Shown here: positions 42,084 through 51,826 of the stretch, in pieces | Layout: the number at the start of each line of letters is the position of its first letter | Position numbering within the stretch: position 1 is the stretch's first letter | Source: Candidatus Anaerostipes avistercoris | GTDB taxonomy: Bacteria; Bacillota; Clostridia; Lachnospirales; Lachnospiraceae | Direction: 5' to 3' | NCBI GenBank assembly: GCA_019119895.1 | Contig: DWWD01000009.1 | Coordinates: 16,510 to 80,509 of the forward strand | Length of the DNA stretch: 64,000 nt | The notes under the pieces: generated by a model | What the model was told of the DNA's origin: nothing | The model's input: the letters and a program-made list of their open reading frames with translations, nothing else | The model's database searches: none | Program-made: the position numbers and the translations under genes

Positions 42084-43490
42084 TTATTCTTTTCCGTCCC
42101 AGCAGTAAGTGCAGAGCTTACTCCTGTCTAGTCCCACAGATTCGATCATGTCATCCAGACGGTGATAGCGCAGAGAAGTGAAGTTCAGCTGTCTGCAGAT
42201 TTCATCGATCATTGCCTGATATTCCGGCGTATCCGGGTCAGAGAAAAGCTCCAGATGTACATGTTTGTAATCCCTTGTGATTTCTTTGATGACCCTGCGG
42301 GTGATCAGATCCATTTCGGAAGAAGATCTGGAGAAATTCAGATACTTGCAGCCGTAAAGGATCGGCGGACAGGCAGGACGCACATGGACTTCCTTTGCGC
42401 CGCTCTGGTACAGAAATTCCGTGGTTTCCCGAAGCTGTGTGCCGCGGACAATAGAATCATCGATCAGAAGAAGGCTCTTATCCTGGATCAGTTCATGGAC
42501 AGGAATCAGTTTCATCTTAGCGATCAGATTTCTTTTGCTCTGGATGGTCGGCATAAAAGAGCGGGGCCAGGTCGGAGTATACTTGATAAAAGGCCGGGAA
42601 AATGGAATTCCGGATTCGTTGGCATATCCGATGGCATGAGCAGTTCCGGAGTCAGGAACGCCGGCTACGGTATCCGGGGATGCGTCATCTCTCTGTGCCA
42701 GTTTCCGGCCGCAGTGATATCTCATTTCTTCTACGCTGATTCCTTCATAAGAGGAAGAAGGATATCCGTAGTAAACCCATAAAAAGGTACAGATTTTCAT
42801 GTCTTTTCCAGGTTTTACAAGGGTCTTCACACCTTCCGGGGTCATGACGATAATCTCGCCGGGACCAAGTTCACGGTCTGCCGTATACCCAAGGTTCAGG
42901 TACGCAAAACTTTCAAAAGAAACACAGAAACCGTCCTCTTTTTTGCCGACAGCCACAGGAGTACGTCCCAGTTTGTCTCTTGCTGCATAGATACCTTTTG
43001 GAGTCATCAGTACGATGGTCATGGAGCCGTCGATGGTATCCTGTGCGTACTGGATACCTTCGATCAGGTTGTCCTGCTGATTGATCAATGCGGCAACCAG
43101 TTCAGTGGCGTTGATATCGCCGCCGCTCATTTCCAGAAAATGCGTATGTCCGGACTGGAACATATGCTGAATGATATCGTCCAGGTTATTGATTTTTCCT
43201 ACGGTCATGATTGCGTAGGTTCCATGATGGGAACGAACGATCAGCGGCTGAGGTTCGTAGTCAGAAATGCATCCGATTCCCATAGATCCATGCATGATAT
43301 TGACATCTTTATCAAATTTTGTACGGAAAGGGGCATTTTCAATATTGTGGATCGCCCGGTCGAAACCGTCCTCTTTGTTGTAGACGGCCATACCGGCACG
43401 TCTGGTTCCCAGATGTGAATGATAGTCTGTCCCGAAATACAAGTCAAATACGCAGTCTTGTTTTGAAGTTACACCAAAAAATCCGCCCAT
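42084..43490 (-). CDS. PurF-like amidophosphoribosyltransferase lacking the N-terminal Cys
   Basis: A 468-residue protein with the full PurF layout: N-terminal Ntn-type amidotransferase domain (MGGFFGVTSKQDCVFDLYFGTDYHSHLGTRRAG, later SGGDINATELVAALI) and C-terminal PRPP domain with LLIDDSIVRGTQL, ending CTYCWDG. Canonical PurF begins (after processing) with a catalytic Cys in CGxxG; here the equivalent position is Gly in MGGFFG. It may therefore use ammonia or have another role; purF proper is probably elsewhere. GGAGG with 5-nt spacing supports 43490 rather than 43502. Confidence 0.85.
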   Translation of the reverse strand: MGGFFGVTSKQDCVFDLYFGTDYHSHLGTRRAGMAVYNKEDGFDRAIHNIENAPFRTKFDKDVNIMHGSMGIGCISDYEPQPLIVRSHHGTYAIMTVGKINNLDDIIQHMFQSGHTHFLEMSGGDINATELVAALINQQDNLIEGIQYAQDTIDGSMTIVLMTPKGIYAARDKLGRTPVAVGKKEDGFCVSFESFAYLNLGYTADRELGPGEIIVMTPEGVKTLVKPGKDMKICTFLWVYYGYPSSSYEGISVEEMRYHCGRKLAQRDDASPDTVAGVPDSGTAHAIGYANESGIPFSRPFIKYTPTWPRSFMPTIQSKRNLIAKMKLIPVHELIQDKSLLLIDDSIVRGTQLRETTEFLYQSGAKEVHVRPACPPILYGCKYLNFSRSSSEMDLITRRVIKEITRDYKHVHLELFSDPDTPEYQAMIDEICRQLNFTSLRYHRLDDMIESVGLDRSKLCTYCWDGKE

Positions 43491-43591
43491 AAAATCCTCC
43501 AATCAATATTTAACGTGTTATATTTATTATAACCAAAGCGGATGATTCAAACAAGGCGGGATTCCGGGAAAACGTACAGAAGGAAAATGAA

Positions 43592-43620
43592 TTGATTTCA
43601 CAGGATAAAATGGGTATAAT
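43592..43620 (+). promoter_or_regulatory. Sigma-A promoter of the thiamine uptake operon
   Basis: TTGATT (43592-43597) and TATAAT (43615-43620), 17-bp spacing, about 20 bp before the riboswitch. Confidence 0.6.
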
Positions 43621-43638
43621 GTTACTGTTATAAATATA

Positions 43639-43728
43639 CTTCAGGGGGAGCTGGCGTCAGACCGGCTGAGAGTAAGGCAGAGAGCGCCTTAGACCCTTTC
43701 ACCTGATTCGGATAATGCCGGCATGGGA
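43639..43728 (+). promoter_or_regulatory. TPP riboswitch (THI element)
   Basis: All conserved segments are present in order: GGGGGAGCT, GGCTGAGA, ACCCTTTCACCTGAT and CGGATAATGCCGGCATGGGA. It senses thiamine pyrophosphate. Followed by a terminator at 43756-43785, so high TPP should stop transcription of the downstream uptake genes. Confidence 0.95.
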
Positions 43729-43755
43729 TGGAATGTGAACAAAGAAGAAACTGTC

Positions 43756-43785
43756 ATCCCGCTGCGTCTGCCGGCGGGATTTTTT
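43756..43785 (+). terminator. Riboswitch expression-platform terminator
   Basis: ATCCCGC (43756-43762) and GCGGGAT (43774-43780) followed by TTTTT. It sits 28 bp after the TPP aptamer. The remaining 43786-43933 holds the dispersed repeat copy and then no recognisable gene before the ribosome site at 43919-43925. Confidence 0.8.
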
Positions 43786-43832
43786 GTGCGATACGCCCGG
43801 AGGGCGACCGCCGTGCCTGCGCGAGCGGGCAT
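43785..43832 (+). repeat. 48-bp dispersed repeat, copy 2
   Basis: Begins TGTGCGATACGCCCGG and ends with hairpin GCCTGCGCGAGCGGGCAT; 38 of 48 bases match copy 1 at 40079-40126. It starts at the end of the terminator T-run. Confidence 0.7.
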
Positions 43833-43933
43833 CCGACGGCAGCGGTCATCGAGCGGCAGTGCCGGGAGATGAACGAGGTATCGCGGTGAGCGGACAGGGG
43901 AAGGAAGTTAAAAAATACAAGGAGGGAATAAGA

Positions 43934-44230
43934 ATGAATGCAAGTGTAGCAATTCAGTCTCTTCCGGAGGCTGCAAATGATGAAGAACTGATTCGTATTG
44001 TAGATGAGGTGATCGATTATATTAAGAGTACAGGACTGTCTTATTATGTGGGACCTTTTGAGACAGCTATCGAAGGAGATTATGACGAACTGATGGATAT
44101 CGTAAAAGAGTGCCAGCATATTGCGATCCGTGCAGGTGCGCCGTCCGTAGCTGCGTATATCAAAGTAACCTACAAACCGGAAGGAGAGGTACTGACGATT
44201 GACAAAAAAGTTACAAAACATCACCAGTAA
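43934..44230 (+). CDS. MTH1187-family thiamine-binding protein
   Basis: A 98-residue protein: MNASVAIQSLPEAANDEELIRIVDEVIDYIKSTGL and VGPFETAIEGDYDELMDIVKE. This family (YkoF/MTH1187) binds thiamine or its precursors. AAGGAGG at 43919-43925 fits the start. It overlaps the permease gene by 32 bp and belongs to the TPP-riboswitch operon. Confidence 0.87.
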   Translation: MNASVAIQSLPEAANDEELIRIVDEVIDYIKSTGLSYYVGPFETAIEGDYDELMDIVKECQHIAIRAGAPSVAAYIKVTYKPEGEVLTIDKKVTKHHQ

Positions 44231-44966
44231 GATCTGGTCTCTGGCAGCAGTCGCTGCGATTTTGATTGTGTGGCAGGCTGCAAGTACTGCAGGAGCGGTG
44301 CCGGAATTTATGCTTCCGGCGCCTGCCGATGTGGTCAGGGCTTTTGTGGAAGATTTCCCGGCCCTCGCGGCCAATGCCAGAGTGACCTTGATGGAAGCGT
44401 TCGCGGGACTTTCTCTGGGGGTTGCCATTGGATTCGTTATGGCGGTTTTGATGGACCGGTTTCGGCATCTGTATCAGGCATTTTATCCGCTGATCGTGCT
44501 GACACAGACGATTCCAACAGTGGCGATCGCACCGCTTCTGGTGCTGTGGTTTGGATATGAGATGATGCCGAAAGTGATTCTGATCGTTATTGTTACGTTT
44601 TTCCCGATTACTGTGAGCCTCTTGGAAGGATTCCGGTCGGCGGATCAGGATACGATTCAGCTGCTGCGATCTATGGGAGCGTCTCAGCTTCAGATATTCC
44701 GGCACGTTAAATTTCCAGGAGCATTAAATCGATTTTTCTCCAGCCTGCGCATCGCGGTGTCTTATGCGGTAGTAGGAGCTGTAATTTCTGAATGGCTGGG
44801 GGGATTTGAAGGTCTGGGTGTTTATATGACCAGGGTGAAACAGGCATTTGCTTTTGATAAAATGTTTGCGGTTATTTTTCTGATTTCAGCGATCAGCCTG
44901 ATTTTAATGTGGCTGGTGGATCTGATACAGAAATGGTGCATGCCGTGGGAAAAAACAGAAGAATAG
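44199..44966 (+). CDS. thiX: ABC permease for thiamine precursor (ThiX-like)
   Basis: A 255-residue six-helix permease with TIPTVAIAPLLVLWFGYEMMPKVILIV (SsuC/ThiX type) and SMGASQLQIFRHVKFPGA (EAA loop). It starts with TTG at 44199, preceded by AAGGAGAGG; no ATG is available nearby. Together with ThiY and ThiZ it probably imports HMP or a similar pyrimidine. Confidence 0.88.
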   Translation: MTKKLQNITSKIWSLAAVAAILIVWQAASTAGAVPEFMLPAPADVVRAFVEDFPALAANARVTLMEAFAGLSLGVAIGFVMAVLMDRFRHLYQAFYPLIVLTQTIPTVAIAPLLVLWFGYEMMPKVILIVIVTFFPITVSLLEGFRSADQDTIQLLRSMGASQLQIFRHVKFPGALNRFFSSLRIAVSYAVVGAVISEWLGGFEGLGVYMTRVKQAFAFDKMFAVIFLISAISLILMWLVDLIQKWCMPWEKTEE

Positions 44967-44985
44967 AAAAACAGGAGAGTTTATT

Positions 44986-45987
44986 ATGAAAAAGAGAATA
45001 CTGGCGGTGCTGCTTACAGCCTTGATGGTGTTTGCCGCGGCAGGATGCAGTTCGGATAATGGGAAATCGTCCGGAAGCAAAGATCTGACAAAGATTACCT
45101 TTGTACTGGACTGGACCCCGAATACCAATCACACAGGACTTTATGTGGCACAGGAAAAAGGATATTTTGAAGATGCGGGACTGGACGTGGAGATTGTACA
45201 GCCGCCGGAAGATGGAGCCGAGGTGCTGGTAGGATCCGGAAAGGCGCAGTTTGGAATTTCTTTCCAGGATACAATGGCGTCTGCGCTGGTCGGAGATGAC
45301 GCGCTTCCGATCGAGGCAGTGGCAGCCGTTCTTCAGCATAACACATCCGGAATCATTTCCAGAAAAGGGGAAGGCATGGACCGTCCGAAAGGAATGGAAG
45401 GAAAAAAGTACGCTACATGGGATACACCGATTGAGAAGGCAACCTTAAAACAGGTAGTAGAGACAGACGGTGGAGATTTTGACAAGGTTCAGCTGATTCC
45501 AAGCACCGTAACAGATGAGGTTTCCGCTCTTAAGAGCAAATCTGTAGACGCAATCTGGATTTTCTACGGCTGGGCAGGAATCGCCACAGAAAATGCCGGA
45601 CTGAAAACAGATTACTTTGCATTTAAGGATATCGATGATGTTTTCGATTATTATACACCGGTGATCATTGGAAACAGCAGCTGGATGAAGGAAAATCCGG
45701 AAACGGCGAAGAAATTTTTATCTGCGGCAAAGAAAGGATATGAAGATGCCATCAAGGATCCGGAAGGAGCGGCGGAAATCCTATGTAAAGCCGCGCCGGA
45801 GCTGGATAAGGAACTGGTGGTCAACAGTCAGAAATATATGAAAGACCAGTATAAAGCAGAAGTGGACCAGTGGGGATATATTGATCCGGAACGATGGAAC
45901 GCGTTCTATAACTGGCTCAACAAAAATAAGCTGGTAGAATCTGAGATACCGGAAAATACCGGATTTACCAACGACTATCTGGAGTAA
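44986..45987 (+). CDS. thiY: Substrate-binding lipoprotein for thiamine precursor (ThiY-like)
   Basis: A 333-residue lipoprotein: signal and lipobox FAAAGC with Cys21, then the NMT1/ThiY fold (LDWTPNTNHTGLYVAQEKGYFEDAGLDVEIVQPPEDGAE). The LDWTPNTNHTGLYVA block is characteristic of binding proteins for hydroxymethylpyrimidine-type thiamine precursors. It acts on the outer face and delivers the ligand to ThiX. Confidence 0.9.
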   Translation: MKKRILAVLLTALMVFAAAGCSSDNGKSSGSKDLTKITFVLDWTPNTNHTGLYVAQEKGYFEDAGLDVEIVQPPEDGAEVLVGSGKAQFGISFQDTMASALVGDDALPIEAVAAVLQHNTSGIISRKGEGMDRPKGMEGKKYATWDTPIEKATLKQVVETDGGDFDKVQLIPSTVTDEVSALKSKSVDAIWIFYGWAGIATENAGLKTDYFAFKDIDDVFDYYTPVIIGNSSWMKENPETAKKFLSAAKKGYEDAIKDPEGAAEILCKAAPELDKELVVNSQKYMKDQYKAEVDQWGYIDPERWNAFYNWLNKNKLVESEIPENTGFTNDYLE

Positions 45988-45991
45988 AAAT

Positions 45992-46726
45992 ATGTCAGAA
46001 TTAATTGTGGAAAATGTATCGTTCGCATACGGGAAGGAAAATATTATAGAGGATATCAGGCTGGAACTTCATAATCACGAACTTGTCTCTCTTCTGGGAG
46101 CCAGCGGAGGCGGAAAGACAACCCTGTTCCATGTGATTTCAGGACTTTCAAAGCCGCAGAAGGGAAGAGTTCTTCTGGATGGTGAGGATATTACAGGACA
46201 GCCGGGCCATGTAAGCTATATGCTGCAGAAAGATTTGCTCCTGCCGTACCGGACCATTGAAGATAATGTGGCTCTGCCCATGGAAATCAGGGGTATGAAA
46301 AAAAAGGAAGCAAGGAAGAAAGCCGGAGAATTTTTTGAGGAATTTGGTCTGGAAGGAACCCAGAAAAAGTATCCGAGACAGCTGTCCGGCGGAATGCGTC
46401 AGAGAGCGGCGCTGCTTCGGACTTATATGTTTTCTAAAAATGTGGCGCTTCTGGACGAACCATTCAGCGCGCTGGATACATTGACAAAACATGATATGCA
46501 TGAATGGTACCTGAAAGTAATGGATAAGATCAGGATGTCCACATTATTTATCACCCATGATATTGAAGAAGCGATTCTTCTATCAGACAGGATTTATCTT
46601 TTGACCGGGAAACCGGGAAGGATCACAGAAGAAATTGTTATCCGGGAGCCGAAGCCCCGGAGAGATGATTTCCATCTGACAAAAGAATTTCTGGAATATA
46701 AGAAAGAGATTCTGGAAAAATTATAA
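45992..46726 (+). CDS. thiZ: ABC ATPase for thiamine precursor (ThiZ-like)
   Basis: A 244-residue ATPase: Walker A LLGASGGGKTTL, signature LSGGM, Walker B VALLDEPFSALD and H-loop ITHDIEEA, like SsuB/ThiZ proteins. It begins 4 bp after the lipoprotein gene. It powers the ThiX permease. Confidence 0.92.
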   Translation: MSELIVENVSFAYGKENIIEDIRLELHNHELVSLLGASGGGKTTLFHVISGLSKPQKGRVLLDGEDITGQPGHVSYMLQKDLLLPYRTIEDNVALPMEIRGMKKKEARKKAGEFFEEFGLEGTQKKYPRQLSGGMRQRAALLRTYMFSKNVALLDEPFSALDTLTKHDMHEWYLKVMDKIRMSTLFITHDIEEAILLSDRIYLLTGKPGRITEEIVIREPKPRRDDFHLTKEFLEYKKEILEKL

Positions 46727-46779
46727 GGCACAGGGCCGCGGGAAATGGTTCATTCCATATTCCGCGGCCCTTATGCCTT
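46725..46779. terminator. Bidirectional terminator
   Basis: AAGGCACAGGGCCGCGG (46725-46741) pairs with CCGCGGCCCTTATGCCTT (46762-46779) with one small internal mismatch, then TTTGT. It lies between the convergent thiZ and pflB. Confidence 0.85.
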
Positions 46780-46806
46780 TTGTATTAGGAAGTTGAATCA
46801 ATGTTT

Positions 46807-49035
46807 TTACATGCTCTGATGGAAGGTACGGCTGATGACTTCTTCCTGCTGTTCTCTGGACAGGCGGTTGAAGTTCACAGCATATCCGGAAACACGAATC
46901 GTCAGAGTCGGATATTTTTCCGGATGATCCATGGCGTCAATGAGAGTTTCTCTGTTGAGAACATTTACATTTAAATGGTGAGCGCCCTGAACAAAATAAC
47001 CGTCCAGAATAGCGGTCAGGTTGTTCTCGCGCTGTTCCAGATCTTTTCCGAGAGCGTCCGGAACGATGGAAAATGTGTTGGACACGCCATCCTGACAAAC
47101 ATCCCGGTAAGGAATTTTCGCAACGGAATTCAGAGATGCGAGGGCTCCGTTCTTGTCCCGTCCATGCATAGGATTTGCGCCTGGAGCCAGAGGTTCGCCT
47201 AATTTTCTTCCGTCCGGCGTTGTACCGGTTTTTTTGCCGTACATTACATTGGATGTAATGGTAAGGGCAGATAATGTATGGATGGCGTTGCGGTAAACCG
47301 GGTGTTTCTTCAGTTCATCAGAGAACGTGGTGACGATGTTGACAGCGATATCATCGGCTCTGTCGTCGTCATTTCCGTATTTCGGGAAGTCGCCGGTTGT
47401 CTCGAAGTCAACGGCGATACCCTGTTCGTTGCGGATCGGTTTTACCTGCGCGTAGCGGATGGCAGATAAAGAGTCTGCCGCAATGGATAATCCGGCAATG
47501 CCGTAAGCGGCAATTCTCTGCATGTGGGTATCGTGGAAAGCAAACTGGCTTGCCTCATATGCGTATTTATCATGCATATAGTGGATGATGTTTACCGTGT
47601 CAACATATAATTCTGCCACATAGGACAGGACCTTTTTGTAATTTGCAAGAACCTTGTCATAATCCAGGATCTCATCGGTGATCGGCTCAATGCCCGGAAC
47701 GACTTCCGTTCCGTAGCGCTCATCCACGCCGCCGTTGATGGCGTAGAGAAGAGCCTTGGCCAGATTGCATCTTGCGCCGAACAGCTGAGTCTGTTTGCCG
47801 ACTTTCATGGCAGAGACGCAGCAGGCGATGGCATAGTCGTCACCGTAGATCGGACGCATGACATCATCGTTTTCGTACTGGATGGAATCCGTATCGATGG
47901 AAACCCTGGAGCAGAAACGCTTGAAGTTGGCCGGAAGTTTTTCAGACCATAAAACAGTCAGGTTCGGCTCCGGAGCGGTACCCAGATTGTATAATGTATG
48001 GAGATAACGGAAGGAGTTTTTTGTCACCAGAGGTTTTCCGTTAATTCCGATACCGCCGATGGATTCTGTTACCCATGTAGGATCTCCGCCGAATAATTCG
48101 TTATATTCCGGCGTTCTTAAATGGCGCACAAGACGCAGTTTGATGATAAACTGGTCTACAAGTTCCTGGGCCTCGGCTTCTGTGATCACGCCGTTTCTCA
48201 GGTCACGTTCAATGTAAATATCCAGGAATGTGGAAGTACGTCCAAGGGATGTGGCAGCGCCGTTGTTTTCTTTGATTCCTGCCAGATATGCCATATAAGT
48301 CGCCTGTACGGCTTCTCTGGCATTGGAAGCAGGTTTGGAGATATCTACGCCGTAAGATGCGGCCATCTCTTTGACTGCGCCTAAGGCACGGATCTGCTCA
48401 GAGACTTCTTCTCTCAGGCGGATTCTGTCTTCTGTCATTGGTCCGTCCAGCTCAGCCAGGTCTTTTTTCTTCTCTTCCACAAGAAAATCAATGCCGTAGA
48501 GAGCGGCGCGGCGGTAATCACCGATGATACGTCCGCGTCCATAGGCGTCCGGAAGGCCTGTCAGCAGTCCGGCATGTCTTGCTTTTCTTGTTCGTTCCGG
48601 ATAGGCGTCAAATACGCCTTCATTATGTGTCTTGCGGTATTCGTTAAAGTGTTTGTCGATTTCTTCGTTTAATTTATATCCATACTGTTCCAGAGAGCTT
48701 TTGGCCATACGTTTTCCGCCGTATAAATTTACCATGCGTTTCAGCGGAGCGTCGGTCTGAAGCCCTACGATCACTTCGTTTTCTTTGTCAATGTAGCCTG
48801 GAGCGAAATTAGTGATTCCGGAAATAATATTGGTCTCCACATCCAGGATACCTTTCTTTAATTCTTCCAGGATCAGTTCTTCACAGCGGTTCCAGACTTT
48901 TTTTGTTTTGTCGGTTGGGTCTTCCAGGAAGGACTCATCGCCTTCGTACAGCGTATAGTTTTTCTGTATAAAATCTCTGACGTTGATTTCTTTTGTCCAT
49001 TTTCCTTCGTGAAAACCATTCCATTCTTTAAACAT
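46807..49035 (-). CDS. pflB: Pyruvate formate-lyase
   Basis: A 742-residue glycyl-radical enzyme converting pyruvate and CoA to acetyl-CoA and formate without oxygen. The adjacent cysteines Cys405-Cys406 ([11 protein letters not shown]) and the glycyl radical loop RVSGYAV (Gly717) are present. The frame is open to 49149, but GGAGG 8 nt upstream fits ATG 49035. It overlaps the activase gene by 8 bp in a pflA-pflB operon. Confidence 0.96.
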   Translation of the reverse strand: MFKEWNGFHEGKWTKEINVRDFIQKNYTLYEGDESFLEDPTDKTKKVWNRCEELILEELKKGILDVETNIISGITNFAPGYIDKENEVIVGLQTDAPLKRMVNLYGGKRMAKSSLEQYGYKLNEEIDKHFNEYRKTHNEGVFDAYPERTRKARHAGLLTGLPDAYGRGRIIGDYRRAALYGIDFLVEEKKKDLAELDGPMTEDRIRLREEVSEQIRALGAVKEMAASYGVDISKPASNAREAVQATYMAYLAGIKENNGAATSLGRTSTFLDIYIERDLRNGVITEAEAQELVDQFIIKLRLVRHLRTPEYNELFGGDPTWVTESIGGIGINGKPLVTKNSFRYLHTLYNLGTAPEPNLTVLWSEKLPANFKRFCSRVSIDTDSIQYENDDVMRPIYGDDYAIACCVSAMKVGKQTQLFGARCNLAKALLYAINGGVDERYGTEVVPGIEPITDEILDYDKVLANYKKVLSYVAELYVDTVNIIHYMHDKYAYEASQFAFHDTHMQRIAAYGIAGLSIAADSLSAIRYAQVKPIRNEQGIAVDFETTGDFPKYGNDDDRADDIAVNIVTTFSDELKKHPVYRNAIHTLSALTITSNVMYGKKTGTTPDGRKLGEPLAPGANPMHGRDKNGALASLNSVAKIPYRDVCQDGVSNTFSIVPDALGKDLEQRENNLTAILDGYFVQGAHHLNVNVLNRETLIDAMDHPEKYPTLTIRVSGYAVNFNRLSREQQEEVISRTFHQSM

Positions 49036-49747
49036 GATCATATCCTCCAAAAAATTCTTTCTGCATATCTGCGACTTTATCTTTATCCATGGCAGGAACA
49101 TCCTGAAGCGAATAAGGAATTCCCATAACTTCATATTTGTTGGTCCCAAGCAGATGATACGGGAGCAGTTCCACTTTCTGTATGTTAGGGATTGTGGAAA
49201 TATAATCCCGGAGATTCTGCATATAATCCCGTGAATCGGTCATTCCCGGAATCACGACCTGCCGGATCCATACAGGAGTCTTATGCTCCTTCAGAGCCTG
49301 AAGGAAGCAGTTGAAATGTTCCATGGATTTTCCGGTCATATCCCTGTAATCTTCCGAATCGATCTGTTTGATGTCCAGAAGAACAAGATCTGTATATTTC
49401 AGAATCTCATCGTAACTGCCTGTGCCGCAGCCGGCAGTATCAATACAGGTATGGATGCCTTCTTCTTTGCAGAGTCTGAGAGTTTCTGCCAGGAACTCCG
49501 GCTGCATGAGAGGTTCGCCGCCGGAAAATGTCACCCCTCCGTTATCCCTGAAATAAGGACGAAAGCGGAGGATTTTCTGTACCAGTTGTTCCGGCTCCGT
49601 GATTTCGCCGCCGTCAAACTCCCAGGTGTCCGGGTTATGACAGAATCTGCAGCGGAGAGAACATCCCTGCAGAAATATGACGGTGCGGATTCCGGGACCG
49701 TCCACCAGCCCCATAGATTCTATAGAGTGAATTCTTCCAGCTGTCAT
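49028..49747 (-). CDS. pflA: Pyruvate formate-lyase-activating enzyme
   Basis: A 239-residue radical SAM enzyme: CSLRCRFC (the CxxxCxxC cluster motif), TFSGGEP and DIKQID. It makes the glycyl radical on PflB using SAM and reduced flavodoxin or ferredoxin. The frame opens at 49897, but AAGGAG 7-8 nt upstream sets the start at 49747. It is the first gene of the operon. Confidence 0.95.
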   Translation of the reverse strand: MTAGRIHSIESMGLVDGPGIRTVIFLQGCSLRCRFCHNPDTWEFDGGEITEPEQLVQKILRFRPYFRDNGGVTFSGGEPLMQPEFLAETLRLCKEEGIHTCIDTAGCGTGSYDEILKYTDLVLLDIKQIDSEDYRDMTGKSMEHFNCFLQALKEHKTPVWIRQVVIPGMTDSRDYMQNLRDYISTIPNIQKVELLPYHLLGTNKYEVMGIPYSLQDVPAMDKDKVADMQKEFFGGYDHV

Positions 49748-50060
49748 ACAAAGTCTCCTTTTCCATTCTTCATCGGTTTCCTGCTGAAAATCATACCCGG
49801 ACCGGAGAGCTGTATATTCCCCGTCATGGGACAGGGGAATAAAAAAAGCCGCACCATCCAGGCAGGCTGCCCAGACGGTCGGCTTATCTATGATCATACT
49901 TCCTTGTGGTTGATTCCACGGTTCCGTCAGTCATATGACCTTGTGTTTTTAAAATACTACAGGTGGGGGAGATCCGTCAAGTGGAAATTTAAAAAAATCT
50001 TAGCTGTTTCTTTACCGGAATCGTGTTACAATTATCCATTATGACAGGAGGGAGGGCTGC

Positions 50061-51107
50061 ATGGAGTATTTGAAAAAGTGGACAGGAAATGTACTGCTGT
50101 CGGTTTTGATTCTGGCTGCGTCCTTTGGAATCAGCCTGATGATTCAGACTATATTTCACACGGATACACTGATTCCTACGATTTTTGTTCTGGCGGTTTT
50201 TCTGATTGCCATGACAGTGGATGGATATGTGATACCGATTCTGGCATCCTTGTTCAGTGTGCTTGCAGTTACATTCGCCTTTACATTTCCATATTTTACA
50301 TTTGACCTGATGATGCCGGAAAGCGTTGTTTCAGCTGTTATCATGCTGATCATAACGATTCTGACCAGCACGCTGACAACAAAAGTAAAGAAAGAAAGGA
50401 AAATAAGGGCGGAGGGAGAGAAAGAGAAAGTCAGGGCGAACCTCCTTCGGGCAGTTTCCCACGATCTGAGGACGCCGCTGACGACCATATACGGCGCGTG
50501 TTCTGCGATAATTGACAGTTATGATCAATTGAGCAGAGAGCAGAAAATCGAACTGCTGGAGGGGATGAAAGAAGATTCAGAATGGCTGATCCGCATGGTG
50601 GAAAATCTCCTGTCGGTCACAAAGATCGGCGGAGACGATGTAAAGATCGTAAAGACTCCTACAGTGATCGAAGAACTTCTGGATACAGTTCTGGTGAAAT
50701 TTTCCAAACAATACCCGGAACAGGAAGTTTCCATTGAAATGTCAGAAGAATTTATCACGGCGCCTATGGATGCTGTGCTGATACAGCAGGTGCTGCTGAA
50801 TCTTCTGGAAAACGCGGCGCGTCATGCCAAAGGAATGACAGAGCTGAAAATTTGTGTAACCACTGAAAATAACCGTGTGATATTTGAGGTGATGGATGAC
50901 GGATGCGGTATCCCGAAAGAACAGCTGCATCATCTTTTTACCGGATATCTGACCGGAACCAGAGCAGACAGCAGAAAGAGCAATATGGGGATTGGATTAT
51001 CTGTATGTGCGGCAATCGTGAAGGCACATGGAGGAAGTATCACTGCGGCGAACCGCCATGGTGGAGGCGCAATCTTTCGTTTTGATTTAGCGATGGAGGA
51101 ACAGTAG
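50061..51107 (+). CDS. KdpD-like sensor histidine kinase
   Basis: A 348-residue kinase with four closely spaced membrane helices (about 12-105) of the DUF4118/KdpD type, then HisKA with His134 in AVSHDLRTPLT, and an ATPase domain with LLENAARHA, DDGCGIP and GIGLSVCAAI. It lacks the N-terminal KdpD/Usp domains. GGAGGGAGGG precedes the start. The following regulator and potassium transporter genes suggest it senses K+ or turgor-related signals. Confidence 0.88.
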   Translation: MEYLKKWTGNVLLSVLILAASFGISLMIQTIFHTDTLIPTIFVLAVFLIAMTVDGYVIPILASLFSVLAVTFAFTFPYFTFDLMMPESVVSAVIMLIITILTSTLTTKVKKERKIRAEGEKEKVRANLLRAVSHDLRTPLTTIYGACSAIIDSYDQLSREQKIELLEGMKEDSEWLIRMVENLLSVTKIGGDDVKIVKTPTVIEELLDTVLVKFSKQYPEQEVSIEMSEEFITAPMDAVLIQQVLLNLLENAARHAKGMTELKICVTTENNRVIFEVMDDGCGIPKEQLHHLFTGYLTGTRADSRKSNMGIGLSVCAAIVKAHGGSITAANRHGGGAIFRFDLAMEEQ

Positions 51108-51113
51108 CAGAAA

Positions 51114-51815
51114 ATGAGCAATAACAAATATAAAATTTTAATTGTAGAGGATGAATCAAACATCCGAAGCTTCATTAAAACAATCCTGGAGGCCAAAGGA
51201 TATCAGGTCCTGGATTCGAAAAACGGAGCTCAGGGGAAGATGATGTTTTCTTCTTACTATCCGGATCTGATTATTCTGGATCTGGGGCTTCCGGATATTG
51301 ACGGAACAGAGTTTATCAAAGAAATAAGACAGTCCCACAAGGTGCCGATCATCGTTTTGTCCGCCAGGACTCAGGAGAAAGACAAGGTACAGGCGCTGGA
51401 TCTGGGAGCCAATGACTATGTTACCAAACCTTTCGGAACGGAGGAACTGCTGGCCAGGGTGCGGGCGGCGCTCAGAAACAGTATCCATGGAAAAGAGACG
51501 GAAGACGGACAGATGGCTTTTTCCCTGCGGGATCTTATGATAGATTATGAGAGCCGGCTGGTGACAATGAACCGGGAACCGGTGAAACTGACGCAGACGG
51601 AATATAATATTGTGGCGCTTTTGTCGGAAAACGCCGGAAAAGTGATGACCTACTCTGCGATTATCCAGGCAATCTGGGGAGTTTCAGACCGGGGAAGTAT
51701 CAAAAAACTTCAGGTCAATATGGCGAATATACGAAAAAAACTTGGCATCAAACCTGGAGCGAACCCGTATATTTCCAACGAATTAGGTGTAGGATATCGA
51801 ATGTATAATGAATAA
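51114..51815 (+). CDS. OmpR/KdpE-family response regulator
   Basis: A 233-residue regulator with receiver domain (phosphorylatable Asp56 in LIILDLGLPD, Lys of VTKPFG) and a winged HTH output (LTQTEYNIVALLSENAGKVMTYSAIIQAIWG). It starts 6 bp after the kinase gene and is its evident partner. It probably controls the K+ transporter genes behind it. Confidence 0.92.
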   Translation: MSNNKYKILIVEDESNIRSFIKTILEAKGYQVLDSKNGAQGKMMFSSYYPDLIILDLGLPDIDGTEFIKEIRQSHKVPIIVLSARTQEKDKVQALDLGANDYVTKPFGTEELLARVRAALRNSIHGKETEDGQMAFSLRDLMIDYESRLVTMNREPVKLTQTEYNIVALLSENAGKVMTYSAIIQAIWGVSDRGSIKKLQVNMANIRKKLGIKPGANPYISNELGVGYRMYNE

Positions 51816-51826
51816 GGAGACAGAAT

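Noticed and set aside
42162..42782. 206-residue plus-strand frame opposite the PurF-like gene
   Set aside because: Antisense shadow of a conserved coding sequence.
49283..50044. 253-residue plus-strand frame opposite pflA
   Set aside because: Antisense to a clear radical SAM gene; no ribosome site and no recognisable family.
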